This document shows positions 19,251-29,751 of a stretch of DNA of 64,000 bases, piece after piece. The stretch is from Thermus thermophilus (GTDB lineage Bacteria; Deinococcota; Deinococci; Deinococcales; Thermaceae), in NCBI RefSeq assembly GCF_019974155.1, contig NZ_AP025158.1, forward strand, positions 124,001 to 188,000, read 5' to 3'. Made by a program: the position numbers and the translations under genes. The notes under the pieces were generated by a model. That model made no database searches and had not been told where the DNA came from. It saw only the letters and a list, made by a program, of their open reading frames with translations. Positions within the stretch are counted from its first letter, which is position 1. Each line of letters starts with the position of its first letter.

Positions 19251-19967
19251 ATGTGGATCTACGGGCGAAACCCGGTCCTCGAGGCCCTGCGGGCGGGCCA
19301 GGCCCGGCGCGTCCTCGTGGCGAGAGGGGTGGAGGGCTGGCTCCTGAAGGAGCTGGAAAGGCTCGGGGCCCCGTACACCCTGGTGCCCCGCATTGAGCTG
19401 GACACCCTCCTCCGCACCACCCACCACCAGGGGATCGCCGCCGAGGTGGAGGACCCCCCCTACGCCAGCCTGGAGGACGCCCTCCGCCTCGCCGCCTCCC
19501 GGAAGGAGCCCCCCCTCCTTGTGGCCTTGGACGGCGTCACCGACCCCAGGAACTACGGGGCCATGATCCGGAGCGCCCTCGCCCTCGGGGCCCACGGTGT
19601 GGTCTCCGAGGAGCGCCGGGCCGCCCCCCTCTCCCCTCTCGCCCTGAAGGCGAGCGCGGGGGCCGCCCTGAAGCTCCCCGTGGTCAAGGTGAAGAACCTC
19701 CCCAGGACGCTGAAGGCCCTCAAGGAGGAGGGGCTTTGGGTCTACGGCCTGGACGTCCGCGGGGAGAGGGCCCCCTGGGAGCTGGACTACGCCCGGCCCC
19801 TGGTCCTGGTGGTGGGCTCCGAGGGGGAGGGGATGCGCCGGCTCGTGCGGGAGACCTGCGACGAGCTCTTCCGCATCCCCATCCGGGAGGAGGCGGAGTC
19901 CCTGAACGCCTCCGTGGCCCTGGGGATCGCCCTCTACCAGGCGAGGCTCGCCCGGGGTGTAGGATAG
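19251..19967 (+). CDS. SpoU-class rRNA 2'-O-methyltransferase (RlmB/TrmH group)
   Basis: A 238-residue SPOUT methyltransferase that should methylate a ribose 2'-OH in 23S rRNA with SAM. It has the small N-terminal RNA-binding domain opening with IYGRNPVLEAL, and the trefoil-knot motifs 1 (DGVTDPRNYGAMIR), 2 (VVGSEGEGM) and 3 (SLNASVALGIALY). The YGRNPV start favours RlmB (G2251 methylation), but the exact target cannot be read. TAGACT (19239-19244) sits 6 nt before the ATG, and those six bases are AGGAGG, so leadered and leaderless starts are both plausible. Confidence 0.92.
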   Translation: MWIYGRNPVLEALRAGQARRVLVARGVEGWLLKELERLGAPYTLVPRIELDTLLRTTHHQGIAAEVEDPPYASLEDALRLAASRKEPPLLVALDGVTDPRNYGAMIRSALALGAHGVVSEERRAAPLSPLALKASAGAALKLPVVKVKNLPRTLKALKEEGLWVYGLDVRGERAPWELDYARPLVLVVGSEGEGMRRLVRETCDELFRIPIREEAESLNASVALGIALYQARLARGVG

Positions 19968-19971
19968 GGGC

Positions 19972-21042
19972 GTGGACTGGGTCAGGCTCCTCTCCCGCCT
20001 CGTCCAGGCGGAAAGCCTCCCCGGGGAGGAAGGGGAGGCGGCGGGGCTCCTCCTCGAGGCCCTGAAGGGGATGGGCCTCGAGGCCACCCTGGACGAGGCG
20101 GGCAACGTGGAAGCCCTCCTCGGGGAGAAGGGGCCCGAGGTGGTCCTCACCGGGCACATGGACGTGGTGCCCGTGGGCGACCCTGCCCGCTGGCCCTACC
20201 CCCAGGGGGCCGTGGCCGAAGGGGCCCTTTGGGGCCGGGGGGCGGTGGACATGAAGGGGAGCCTGGTGGCCATGCTCCTCGCCCTGGAAACCCTGGCGCG
20301 GGGGGCCCTAAAGGGGCGGGTCCGCTTCCTCGCCGTGGTCCAGGAGGAGGTGGGGGGCCTCGGGAGCCGCTTCGCCGCGGAAAGGCTTTCCCCCCTGGCC
20401 TTCGTCCTGGGGGAGCCCTCCTCGGGGCGGCTCATGCGGGGGCACCGCGGGCGGGCGGAGGTGTGGGCCGACTTTGAGGGCAGGGAGACCCACGCCGCCC
20501 TCGCCGGGCCGGAAAACCCCCTCTTTGACCTAGGGGCCTACCTCCTCGCCCTCCAGGACCTCCCCTTGCCCCCCGGGGTGAAGCTCACCCCCACCCGGGT
20601 GGACACCTACCCCGGGGCCCGGAACCAGACCCCCGGGGTGGTGCGGCTCTACCTGGACGTGCGCTACGAGCCCGAGGCCGACCTGGACGGGCTCCTCGCC
20701 GCCTTGCGCACCCTGGGCCCGGCCTCGGTCTACCTGCCCGAGGAGGAGAGGGCCTCCGGGGAGGTGCGGATGACCCTCCCCGCCCTCTGGCCCCCCTACC
20801 GCCTCCCGGAGGACCACCCCCTGCTCCGCCGGGCTCTCCAGGCCCTGGGACAGGAGGAGGCGGGGCTTTGGCCCTTCACCACCGATGCCCCCTACCTCGG
20901 GGCCAAGGCCCCCGTCCTGGGCCTGGGCCCGGGGGACCCCGCCTTGGCCCACACCCCCATGGAGCACGTCCCCTTGCGGGCCGTGGAGGAGGCGGCCCAG
21001 GCCTACGTGCGGCTGGTGGAGGCCCTATGGAACGCCGCTTGA
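19972..21042 (+). CDS. M20-family metallohydrolase (ArgE/DapE/LysK-like)
   Basis: A 356-residue zinc aminoacylase. Metal and catalytic residues are visible: H62 and D64 in TGHMDVVP, D93 in GRGAVDMKG, E125/E126 in VVQEEVGG, E148 in LGEPSSG, and the distal histidine in LAHTPMEHV. A lid/dimerisation domain lies in the middle. Likely substrates are N-acylated amino acids or LysW-type conjugates. It differs from the LysK sequence I remember from Thermus, so I leave the substrate open. The GTG start is 4 bp after the upstream stop and 6 nt behind TAGGAT. Confidence 0.85.
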   Translation: MDWVRLLSRLVQAESLPGEEGEAAGLLLEALKGMGLEATLDEAGNVEALLGEKGPEVVLTGHMDVVPVGDPARWPYPQGAVAEGALWGRGAVDMKGSLVAMLLALETLARGALKGRVRFLAVVQEEVGGLGSRFAAERLSPLAFVLGEPSSGRLMRGHRGRAEVWADFEGRETHAALAGPENPLFDLGAYLLALQDLPLPPGVKLTPTRVDTYPGARNQTPGVVRLYLDVRYEPEADLDGLLAALRTLGPASVYLPEEERASGEVRMTLPALWPPYRLPEDHPLLRRALQALGQEEAGLWPFTTDAPYLGAKAPVLGLGPGDPALAHTPMEHVPLRAVEEAAQAYVRLVEALWNAA

Positions 21043-21263
21043 TCGCAGGGAAACCCTACCGCAGGCTTCTCGTGGCCCCGAGGCCCGTGGCCGAGGGGAT
21101 GAAGGCCCGCCTCGAGGCCCGGGGCCTCCCGGTCTACCTGGAAACCCCCTTCCCCGGCCTGCCCGAGGCGGCCACGGGCACCTACATGGGGGACGTGGCC
21201 CTGTACGTGCCCGAGGAGGTCCTGGGCGAGGCCGAGGCCCTTTTGCGGGAGGACGTGCCGTGA
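21027..21263 (+). CDS. Small DUF2007-like protein
   Basis: A 78-residue protein overlapping the M20 gene by 16 bp and glucokinase by 4 bp, so clearly in the operon. The pattern (a leading strand YRRLLVAP, a helix with EGMKARLEARG, a strand PVYLET, and a terminal VPEEVLGEAEALL helix) resembles the ferredoxin-like DUF2007 family. That family is annotated as putative signal-transducing proteins. No function can be assigned. Confidence 0.75.
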   Translation: MERRLIAGKPYRRLLVAPRPVAEGMKARLEARGLPVYLETPFPGLPEAATGTYMGDVALYVPEEVLGEAEALLREDVP

Positions 21264-22168
21264 AGGTGGTGGGCCTGGACCTGGGCGGCACCAAGATCGC
21301 CGCCGGCGTCTTTGACGGAAAGAGGCTCCTCTCCAAGGTGGTCCTCCCCACGCCCAAGGAGGGCGGGGAGCGGGTGGCCGAGGCCCTGGCCGAGGCCGCG
21401 GAGCGGGCGGAGAAAGAGGCAGGGGTCCGGGGGGAGGCCATCGGCCTGGGGACGCCCGGCCCCCTGGACTTCCGCCGCGGGGTGATCCGCTTCGCCCCCA
21501 ACATCCCGGGGGTCCAGGACTTCCCCATCCGCCGGATCCTGGAGGAGGCCACGGGAAGGCCCGTCTTCCTGGAAAACGACGCCAACGCCGCCGCTTTGGC
21601 CGAGCACCACCTGGGGGCGGCCCAAGGGGAGGAAAGCTCCCTCTACCTCACCGTCTCCACGGGGATCGGGGGCGGGGTGGTCCTTGGGGGAAGGGTGCTC
21701 CGGGGGGAGCGAGGACAGGGCGGGGAGCTCGGCCACCTGACCCTCCTCCCCGGGGGGCCCGCCTGCGGCTGCGGACTGGAGGGCTGCCTCGAGGCCCTGG
21801 CCGCGGGCCGCGCCCTGGAGCGGGAGGCCACCTACGCCTTCCAGCGCCCCGTGGACACGCGGGAGCTCTTCCGCCTCTTCCGCGACAAGGACCCCAAAGC
21901 GGAGCGCCTCGTCCTCCAGGCCGCCCGGTACGTGGGCATCGGCCTCGCCAGCCTGGTGAAGGCCTTTGACCCCGGGGTGGTGGTGGTGGGCGGGGGGCTC
22001 GCCCTGAACGCCCCCGAAGGCTACTGGGAGGCCCTGGAGGGGGCCTACCGCCGCTACCTCCAGGGCTGGGAGACCCCCCCCTTGCGGAAGGCCCGCCTGG
22101 GAGCCGAGGCCGGGCTTCTGGGCGCAGCCCTCACCGCCTACCTGGAGGTGAAGGATGGAAGCGGGTAA
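21260..22168 (+). CDS. glk: Glucokinase, ROK family
   Basis: Phosphorylates glucose with ATP. The 302-residue protein has the ATP-binding GLDLGGTKIAAG at its start, the sugar-binding ENDANAAALAE and GELGHL motifs, and the ROK zinc cluster CGCGLEGCLEAL. The start is GTG at 21260, overlapping the upstream stop (GTGA). It is well separated from pgi on the chromosome. A ROK repressor is ruled out by the absence of an N-terminal helix-turn-helix. Confidence 0.93.
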   Translation: MKVVGLDLGGTKIAAGVFDGKRLLSKVVLPTPKEGGERVAEALAEAAERAEKEAGVRGEAIGLGTPGPLDFRRGVIRFAPNIPGVQDFPIRRILEEATGRPVFLENDANAAALAEHHLGAAQGEESSLYLTVSTGIGGGVVLGGRVLRGERGQGGELGHLTLLPGGPACGCGLEGCLEALAAGRALEREATYAFQRPVDTRELFRLFRDKDPKAERLVLQAARYVGIGLASLVKAFDPGVVVVGGGLALNAPEGYWEALEGAYRRYLQGWETPPLRKARLGAEAGLLGAALTAYLEVKDGSG

Positions 22169-22367
22169 GGTCCTGGTCTACGCCGGAGCCTTCCTTCTTC
22201 TCCTCGGACTCCTCCTCCTCTACTTCCCCAAGCTCTTCGCCTGGTTCGGCCACCTGCCCGGGGACATCCGCATTGAGCGGGAGGGCCTAAGGGTGTACAT
22301 CCCCATCACCTCCGCCCTCCTCCTCTCCCTCCTCCTCTCCCTCCTCCTCAACCTTTTCCGCCGCTAG
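22155..22367 (+). CDS. Small membrane protein, DUF2905-like
   Basis: A 70-residue protein with two hydrophobic segments (about 6-24 and 50-67) flanking the conserved-looking core FGHLPGDIRIEREG. This is the layout of the DUF2905 family. It overlaps the end of glk by 14 bp, so it is the last gene of this operon. Function is unknown. Confidence 0.82.
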   Translation: MEAGKVLVYAGAFLLLLGLLLLYFPKLFAWFGHLPGDIRIEREGLRVYIPITSALLLSLLLSLLLNLFRR

Positions 22368-22493
22368 CCGGTGGAAGGCGAGGGTGAAGGCCGCGACCAC
22401 GGGGCCCCGAAGCCCGAGGGTAAGGGGCCCCCGCCTCATCGGGAGGGCGTAGCGGAACAGGGGGGCCAGGCCCCCTCTACCGGACGTTCCGCC

Positions 22494-22531
22494 TTGAACC
22501 CCGGCGGACCGCCTTATACCCTTAGGGGTAT
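22494..22531 (+). promoter_or_regulatory. Promoter region with inverted repeat before the glutaredoxin-like gene
   Basis: TATACC (22515-22520) is the likely -10 box, with TTGAAC (22494-22499) upstream at a short 15-bp spacing. ATACCC-TTAG-GGGTAT (22516-22531) is a perfect 6+6 inverted repeat that covers the -10 box and reaches into the ATG at 22530. The preceding 22371-22493 holds no gene I can support. Confidence 0.4.
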
Positions 22532-22787
22532 GGTGCGGCTCTACGGCATCCCCGGCTGCGGTCCCTGCGAGATCGTGAAGATGTTCCTGGCCCAGAAGGG
22601 CATCCCCTTCCAGTTCGTGAACGCCCGGCAGGACCCGGAAGCCGCCCGAAAGATCGCCGAGCTCGTGGGAAGCCCCACCGCCGGGGTGGTCCTGGAGTGG
22701 AACGGAAAGGTGGAGGCCATCCGGGGGGTATCCCCGGCGCGCCTCAACGCCTGGCTCGCCCGCTACCTGGAGGACCAGGCCTCCTGA
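22530..22787 (+). CDS. Glutaredoxin/thioredoxin-like protein
   Basis: An 85-residue thioredoxin-fold protein. It opens with the strand MVRLYGIPG and the redox motif CGPC (residues 11-14), followed by the NARQDPEAAR helix and the cis-proline region SPTAGVV. The mixed motif (thioredoxin-like CGPC in a glutaredoxin-sized protein) resembles NrdH/mesophilic redoxin types. It probably reduces disulfides in the cytoplasm. I chose the ATG at 22530 because upstream residues are low-complexity. It converges with the DinB gene, overlapping its end by 25 bp. Confidence 0.85.
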   Translation: MVRLYGIPGCGPCEIVKMFLAQKGIPFQFVNARQDPEAARKIAELVGSPTAGVVLEWNGKVEAIRGVSPARLNAWLARYLEDQAS

Positions 22788-23275
22788 AGGGCCCTCAGGT
22801 GGTGGGCCTCGTGGTAGGCGGCGGCCCTGAGCCAGCCCAAGGGGTTCAGCTCCCCGAAGAAGGGGTGGGGAAAGGTGGCGGGGTTTTGGGGGTCGGACTT
22901 TCCCGCCTCTTCCAGGAGGAAAGCCCGGGTCCTGTCCAGAAGGGCCAGGACCTCCTCCAGGGAAAGGCCCCCTTTGGGCCGCACCCCCTCGGGGGCCTGG
23001 GGCTTGCCGTCCTTGAACTCCCCGGGCTTCACGGAAACGGGGGGCAGGTTCTCCCCGGCCGCAAGGCGCCTTAAGCGCCTCAGGACCCGGGCGGTGGAGT
23101 CCTCCACCAAGGCCACGTGCTCCGCCACCATGAGGGGGGTCCAGGCCCCTTCCCGCAAGGGGGCGGAAAGCCAAGCGGGGTCCGCCCCCCGAAGCAGGGC
23201 GAGGAGGGCCTTGCGGCTTTCCTCAAGCCGCCACAGGGCCTCTTCCCAAGGGCCATAGTCCTCTAGCCGGACCAT
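22763..23275 (-). CDS. DinB-family four-helix protein
   Basis: A 170-residue predicted four-helix bundle with DinB/YfiT-type metal positions: one histidine in AEHVALVED and the pair in AAYHEAHHLRAL. Members include metal-dependent thiol transferases (bacillithiol or mycothiol) and damage-inducible proteins; the substrate cannot be told. The ATG at 23275 lies 5 nt behind TACACT (23281-23286), suggesting a leaderless mRNA. It is divergent from the vapBC promoter across 53 bp. Confidence 0.85.
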   Translation of the reverse strand: MVRLEDYGPWEEALWRLEESRKALLALLRGADPAWLSAPLREGAWTPLMVAEHVALVEDSTARVLRRLRRLAAGENLPPVSVKPGEFKDGKPQAPEGVRPKGGLSLEEVLALLDRTRAFLLEEAGKSDPQNPATFPHPFFGELNPLGWLRAAAYHEAHHLRALQEAWSSR

Positions 23276-23293
23276 GCCTCAGTGTAAACCAGC

Positions 23294-23322
23294 CTAACAG
23301 GCCCTTTTTTTCTGGCTATAAT
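23294..23322 (+). promoter_or_regulatory. vapBC promoter
   Basis: CTAACA (23294-23299), a 17-bp spacer and a consensus TATAAT (23317-23322), with the antitoxin ATG 6 nt later. This would give a leaderless vapB mRNA. No clear operator palindrome for VapB is visible. Confidence 0.65.
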
Positions 23323-23328
23323 GGACAC

Positions 23329-23595
23329 ATGCGGACCGTCTCGGTGAGCGAGGCCAAAAACCGCCTCTCCGAGCTCCTCCGTCAGGTGCAGGCGGGGGAG
23401 GAGGTCCTCATCCTGGACCGGGGGGTGCCCGTGGCCCGCCTCAGCCCGGCCCTGGGCCCTTCAGGGCTTCTTCGGCTTGAGCGCCAAGGCCTCCTCCGGC
23501 GGGGAAAGGGAAGGCCCAACCTGGAAGACCTTCCCCTTCCTACCCCCAAGGAGAGCGTCCTCCGCGCCCTCCTGGAGGAGCGTGAAGAGGGATGA
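23329..23595 (+). CDS. vapB: Antitoxin of a type II module, Phd/YefM-like
   Basis: An 88-residue protein. Residues 1-45 match the Phd/YefM fold (VSEAKNRLSELLRQVQAGEEVLILDRGVPVARL), which binds DNA as a dimer. The rest is an extended charged tail (LEDLPLPTPKESVLRALLEE) suited to wrapping and neutralising a PIN toxin. Its stop overlaps the toxin start (ATGA). Autorepression of the upstream TATAAT promoter is expected for the family. Confidence 0.88.
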   Translation: MRTVSVSEAKNRLSELLRQVQAGEEVLILDRGVPVARLSPALGPSGLLRLERQGLLRRGKGRPNLEDLPLPTPKESVLRALLEEREEG

Positions 23596-24029
23596 GGTTC
23601 TGGGACACCTCGGCCCTCGTTCCCCTTTTGGTGCGGGAAGCCGCCACGCCCTGGGCCGAAAGCCTCCTCGCCGAGGACGGGGAGATGGTGGCGGCCTGGA
23701 TCACGGAGGCGGAGGCCGCTTCGGCCCTGGCCCGGAGGCGGCGGGAAGGAGGCCTGAAGGACCAAGACCACGCGTTGGCCTTGAAGCGCCTTCGTAGGCT
23801 CAAGGCCGCCTGGCACGAGGTTCTTCCCACGGAAAGGGTGCGCCGGGAGGCCCTCCGCCTCCTCCAGGCCCATCCCTTGAGAACCCTGGACGCTCTTCAG
23901 CTGGCCTCCCTCTTGGTGGCGGCCGAGGGGGACCCAGAAGCCTTGCCCCTGGTGACCCTGGACGAACGGCTTGCCCTGGCGGCCTCCTTGGAAGGCGTTT
24001 TCGTGTTGGGCCCCTCGCCTTCGGTATAA
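23592..24029 (+). CDS. vapC: PIN-domain ribonuclease toxin
   Basis: A 145-residue PIN-domain protein, presumably an RNase that cleaves tRNA or rRNA when freed from its antitoxin. Candidate metal-binding acids are D5 (FWDTSAL), E39/E41 (TEAEAASAL), D100 (RTLDALQLA) and D124 (VTLDERL), so the active site looks intact. It is coupled to the antitoxin by a 4-bp overlap. Its TAA stop lies inside the TATAAT of the fabI promoter, so the module is wedged tightly against an essential gene. Confidence 0.88.
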   Translation: MRFWDTSALVPLLVREAATPWAESLLAEDGEMVAAWITEAEAASALARRRREGGLKDQDHALALKRLRRLKAAWHEVLPTERVRREALRLLQAHPLRTLDALQLASLLVAAEGDPEALPLVTLDERLALAASLEGVFVLGPSPSV

Positions 24030-24030
24030 T
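24025..24030 (+). promoter_or_regulatory. fabI -10 element overlapping the vapC stop codon
   Basis: TATAAT ends 6 nt (CCCCCC) before the fabI ATG, the typical spacing of leaderless starts here. Four of its bases belong to the last vapC codons (GTA TAA), so vapBC cannot be shortened without touching the fabI promoter. Confidence 0.7.
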
Positions 24031-24036
24031 CCCCCC

Positions 24037-24822
24037 ATGCTCACCGTGGACCTTTCGGGCAAAAAGGCCCTGGTCATGGGGGTCACCAACCAGCGGAGCC
24101 TAGGCTTCGCCATCGCCGAGAAGCTCAAGCAGGCGGGGGCGGAGGTGGCCCTAAGCTACCAGGCGGAAAGGCTCCGCCCGGAGGCGGAAAAGCTCGCCGA
24201 GGCCTTAGGGGGCGCCCTCCTCTTCCGGGCGGACGTGACCCAAGACGCGGAGCTGGACGCCCTCTTCGCCGGGGTGAGGGAGGCCTTTGGGGGGCTAGAC
24301 TACCTGGTCCACGCCATCGCCTTCGCCCCCCGGGAGGCCATGGAGGGGAGGTACCTGGACACGCGGCGCCAGGACTGGCTTTTGGCCCTCGAGGTCTCCG
24401 CCTACTCCCTGGTGGCCGCCGCCCAAAGGGCGGAGCCCCTCCTCCGGGAAGGCGGCGGGATCGTCACCCTCACCTACTACGCCAGCGAGAAGGTGGTGCC
24501 CAGGTACAACGTCATGGCCGTCGCCAAGGCGGCCCTCGAGGCCAGCGTCCGCTACCTGGCCTATGAACTCGGGCCCAAGGGCGTGCGGGTGAACGCCATC
24601 TCCGCGGGGCCCGTGCGCACCGTGGCCGCGAGGAGCATCCCCGGCTTCACCAAGATGTACGACCGGGTGGCCCAGACCGCCCCCCTCAGGCGGAACATCA
24701 CCCAGGAGGAGGTGGGCAACCTCGGCCTCTTCCTCCTCTCCCCCCTGGCGAGCGGCATCACCGGGGAGGTGGTCTACGTGGACGCGGGCTACCACATCAT
24801 GGGGATGGAGCTGGAAGGGTAG
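24037..24822 (+). CDS. fabI: Enoyl-[acyl-carrier-protein] reductase (NADH)
   Basis: Reduces trans-2-enoyl-ACP in the last step of each fatty-acid elongation cycle. The 261-residue short-chain dehydrogenase has the FabI-type dinucleotide site MGVTNQRSLGFAIA rather than the usual TGxxxGIG. It also has the catalytic Y-x6-K arrangement in TYYASEKVVPRYNVMAVAKA, and SIPGFTKMY in the substrate loop. The ATG at 24037 is fixed by the TATAAT promoter and by FabI similarity beginning at MLTVDLSGKKALVMG. Triclosan-type inhibitors act on this enzyme in other bacteria. Confidence 0.97.
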   Translation: MLTVDLSGKKALVMGVTNQRSLGFAIAEKLKQAGAEVALSYQAERLRPEAEKLAEALGGALLFRADVTQDAELDALFAGVREAFGGLDYLVHAIAFAPREAMEGRYLDTRRQDWLLALEVSAYSLVAAAQRAEPLLREGGGIVTLTYYASEKVVPRYNVMAVAKAALEASVRYLAYELGPKGVRVNAISAGPVRTVAARSIPGFTKMYDRVAQTAPLRRNITQEEVGNLGLFLLSPLASGITGEVVYVDAGYHIMGMELEG

Positions 24823-24858
24823 CCCGCCCCCCCTTTTACCCACCGGGCCTCGGCTAGC

Positions 24859-27236
<2,378 letters not shown>

Positions 27237-27259
27237 CCCCGGCAAGAGGCTCCTTGGGG

Positions 27260-27288
27260 TTTACCGGACCTGGAGGACCGAATACAAT
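27260..27288 (+). promoter_or_regulatory. uraA promoter
   Basis: TTTACC (27260-27265), a 17-bp spacer and TACAAT (27283-27288), with the permease ATG 9 nt after the -10 box. The leader would be at most a few bases, leaving no room for an attenuator or riboswitch. Confidence 0.6.
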
Positions 27289-27297
27289 CTCCCCAGT

Positions 27298-28533
27298 ATG
27301 ACGCCAAGGCACCTTATCCTGGGCCTCCAGCACACGGTGGCCATGTTCGGGGCCACGGTCCTGGTCCCCCTCCTCACCGGCCTCAACCCGGCCGTGGCCC
27401 TTTTCACCGCCGGGGCGGGCACCCTGGTCTTCCACCTGGTCACGGGGCGGATGGTCCCCGTCTTCCTGGGCTCCAGCTTCGCCTTCATCGCCCCCATCCT
27501 GGCGGCCAAGGAGGCGGGCTTCTCCCTAGCCGCCATCGGGGGCGGGATCGCGGCCGCGGGGCTCGTCTACGCCCTCTTCGCCCTCCTCGTCCTCCTCATC
27601 GGCTCCGAAAGGGTGCGCCGGGTCTTCCCCCCGGTGGTCACGGGCCCCGTGATCGTGGTCATCGGCCTCACCCTGGCCCCCGTGGCGGTGCAGATGGCGG
27701 CCAAGGACTGGCTCCTCGCCGTCTTCACCTTCTTGGGGGCCGTGGCGAGCGCCGTCTTCTTCCGGGGGCTTTTCCAGATGATCCCGGTGCTCGTGGGGGT
27801 GGGGGCGGGCTACCTCCTCGCCCTCCTCCTCGGCCGGGTGGACCTCTCCCCCGTGCGGGAGGCTCCCTGGTTCGGCCTACCCGCCTTCACCCCGGCCACC
27901 TTAGAGTGGGGGGCGGTATTCCTCATCGCCCCCGTGGCCTTCGTCACGGTGATGGAGCACATCGGGGACATCCTCACCAACGGCCGGGTGGTGGGGAAGG
28001 ACTTCTTCGCCAAGCCCGGCCTCCACCGCACCCTCCTCGGGGACGGGCTCGCCACGAGCCTCGCCGGGCTCTTGGGCGGCCCCGCCAACACCACCTACTC
28101 GGAGAACACCGGGGTCCTGGCGGTGACCAAGGTCTATGACCCCCTGGTCCTGCGCATCGCCGCGGTCTTCGCCATACTGCTCTCCTTCTCCCCCAAGCTC
28201 GCCGCCCTCCTCCAGACCCTGCCCCAGGGGGTCTTGGGCGGCATCTCCATGCTCCTTTTCGGCATGATCGCCTCCATCGGCATCCGCACCCTGGCGGAGG
28301 CGGAGATTGACTTCACCCATAGCCGCAACCTCATCGTGGTCTCGGCCATCCTGGTCCTGGGCCTGGGCGGGGCCGTGGCCCAGCTGGGCACGGTCCAGGT
28401 GGCCGGGGCGGCGGTGCCCCTCAAGGTGAGCGGCATGGCCCTGGCCGCCCTGGTGGGCGTGGTGCTGAACCTGGTCCTGCCCCAAAAGCTGGAGCCAGCG
28501 GAGCTCACCGCGGGGGAGGAGCGGCTTCCCTGA
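27298..28533 (+). CDS. uraA: Uracil/xanthine permease (NCS2 family)
   Basis: A 411-residue inner-membrane nucleobase:proton symporter with about 14 membrane segments. NCS2 landmarks are [14 protein letters not shown] near the start, [19 protein letters not shown], the substrate-site loop [22 protein letters not shown], and [19 protein letters not shown]. The QH and NTTYSEN motifs are those of uracil transporters rather than xanthine/urate ones. It is monocistronic, with its own promoter and a strong hairpin behind it. Confidence 0.93.
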   Translation: MTPRHLILGLQHTVAMFGATVLVPLLTGLNPAVALFTAGAGTLVFHLVTGRMVPVFLGSSFAFIAPILAAKEAGFSLAAIGGGIAAAGLVYALFALLVLLIGSERVRRVFPPVVTGPVIVVIGLTLAPVAVQMAAKDWLLAVFTFLGAVASAVFFRGLFQMIPVLVGVGAGYLLALLLGRVDLSPVREAPWFGLPAFTPATLEWGAVFLIAPVAFVTVMEHIGDILTNGRVVGKDFFAKPGLHRTLLGDGLATSLAGLLGGPANTTYSENTGVLAVTKVYDPLVLRIAAVFAILLSFSPKLAALLQTLPQGVLGGISMLLFGMIASIGIRTLAEAEIDFTHSRNLIVVSAILVLGLGGAVAQLGTVQVAGAAVPLKVSGMALAALVGVVLNLVLPQKLEPAELTAGEERLP

Positions 28534-28537
28534 GCCA

Positions 28538-28565
28538 CCCCGTGCGGGCCCAAGCCCGCACGGGG
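28538..28565. terminator. Strong hairpin between uraA and the AI-2E-type permease gene
   Basis: A 12-bp perfect stem (CCCCGTGCGGGC / GCCCGCACGGGG) with a CCAA loop lies 4 bp after the uraA stop. There is no T-run on either side. It probably works as a bidirectional terminator or transcript-stabilising hairpin between convergent genes. Confidence 0.6.
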
Positions 28566-28606
28566 GCCCCGGCCAAAGGGCCTCGCTTCTGGCCCGGCCG
28601 AGCGGA

Positions 28607-29704
28607 TCAGCCCTCGCGGTAGAAGCGGCTTCCCTTGTAGTAGTCCTCGAGGACCACCTTGAGAAAGGCGGCCGCGGGGACGGCGAGGAGGGCCCCCCAG
28701 AGGCCGAAGAGGGTGCCTCCCGTAAGGATGGCGGCGATGGCGGTGACGGGGTGGAGGCGGGTGGCCCGTCCCACGATGAGGGGCCCGAGGACGTGGGCCT
28801 CCAGCTGGTTGACCACCACCATGACCAAAAGGGCCAAGGCCGCCTTCCCTACCCCCCCGGTGGCGGCGAGGAGGAGGGCCGGCACCCCCGAGACCACCAC
28901 CCCCACGAAGGGGATGAGGTTGAAGACCCCGGCCAAAAACCCCAGGCTCGCCGCCAGGGGCACCCCCACGAGCCAAAACCCCAGCCCCACGAGAAACCCC
29001 ACGCAAAGGGCCACCAAAAGCTGCCCCCGCACGTAGCCGCCCACGCTGGCGTTGAGCTTGGCGGCGAGGTCTTGGGCCAGGGGCTGGTAGGGCTCGGGGA
29101 AGACGGCGAGGGCCGCCCGGCCCAGGCGGGGAAGGTCGTAAAGGAAGTAGACGGAGAGGATCAAGGCGGTGAAGAGCTGGAAAACCCCGCCGAGGAGGGA
29201 GGTGAAAAACCCGAGGAGGCTTCCCCCCTGGGCCAGAAGCCCCTGGAGCCAGCGGACGAGGGCCTCCAAAAAGCCCTGGAGGAGGCCCCGGAGGTTGCGG
29301 GTGAGCTCCTCCAGGACGGGCCTCAAGCTTTCGGGGACGGGCACGGCCTGGGTCCGGTCGGGCAGGGCCACGAGCCAGGCCAAGAGGGGGTCCAGAAGCC
29401 GGGGCAGGTCCCGGGCCAGGCGGGAAAGCTCCACCACCGTCTGGGCGGCGAGGAAGGAGGCCAGGGCGAGGAAGAGGCCGAGGAGCAGGTAGACGAGGAG
29501 CACCCCGACCGCCCGCGGCAGACGGCGCCTTTCCAGGGCTTGGACCAAGGGGTGGACGAGGTAGGCGAAGGCGAAGGCGGCGAGGAGCACGGAAAGGGCG
29601 GGCCAGGCCCGCGCCACCAAAAGGAAGAGGCCGTAGAAGAAGAGGAGGTAGGCGGCGACCCGCACGTACGGGTTCTCCCAGACCTTGAGGAAGGCCTCGC
29701 GCAT
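28607..29704 (-). CDS. AI-2E (PerM/YdiK) family transporter
   Basis: A 365-residue membrane protein with about eight hydrophobic segments, in the AI-2E family layout. The first helices are followed by a large soluble loop (about 90-165, ARDLPRLLDPLLAWL to LVRWLQGLLAQGG), then the conserved ALILSVYFLYDLPRLGR, LVALCVGFLVGLGFW and GVFNLIPFVGVVVSGVPALLL. Members export AI-2 or act as Na+/H+ or lipid-related transporters; the label does not prove autoinducer transport. It is divergent from the ctaAB-caaBA operon. Confidence 0.88.
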   Translation of the reverse strand: MREAFLKVWENPYVRVAAYLLFFYGLFLLVARAWPALSVLLAAFAFAYLVHPLVQALERRRLPRAVGVLLVYLLLGLFLALASFLAAQTVVELSRLARDLPRLLDPLLAWLVALPDRTQAVPVPESLRPVLEELTRNLRGLLQGFLEALVRWLQGLLAQGGSLLGFFTSLLGGVFQLFTALILSVYFLYDLPRLGRAALAVFPEPYQPLAQDLAAKLNASVGGYVRGQLLVALCVGFLVGLGFWLVGVPLAASLGFLAGVFNLIPFVGVVVSGVPALLLAATGGVGKAALALLVMVVVNQLEAHVLGPLIVGRATRLHPVTAIAAILTGGTLFGLWGALLAVPAAAFLKVVLEDYYKGSRFYREG

Positions 29705-29751
29705 GGCCCATTCTTACACCAGCCCCGGGGGGCTTGTGCCATAGGGGTGGC

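Noticed and set aside
22371-22529. Possible small membrane protein on the minus strand upstream of the glutaredoxin-like gene (GPVVAAFTLAFHR stretch)
   Set aside because: The frame has no ribosome-binding site and continues into antisense of the preceding gene as a run of Glu/Gly. Not supportable.
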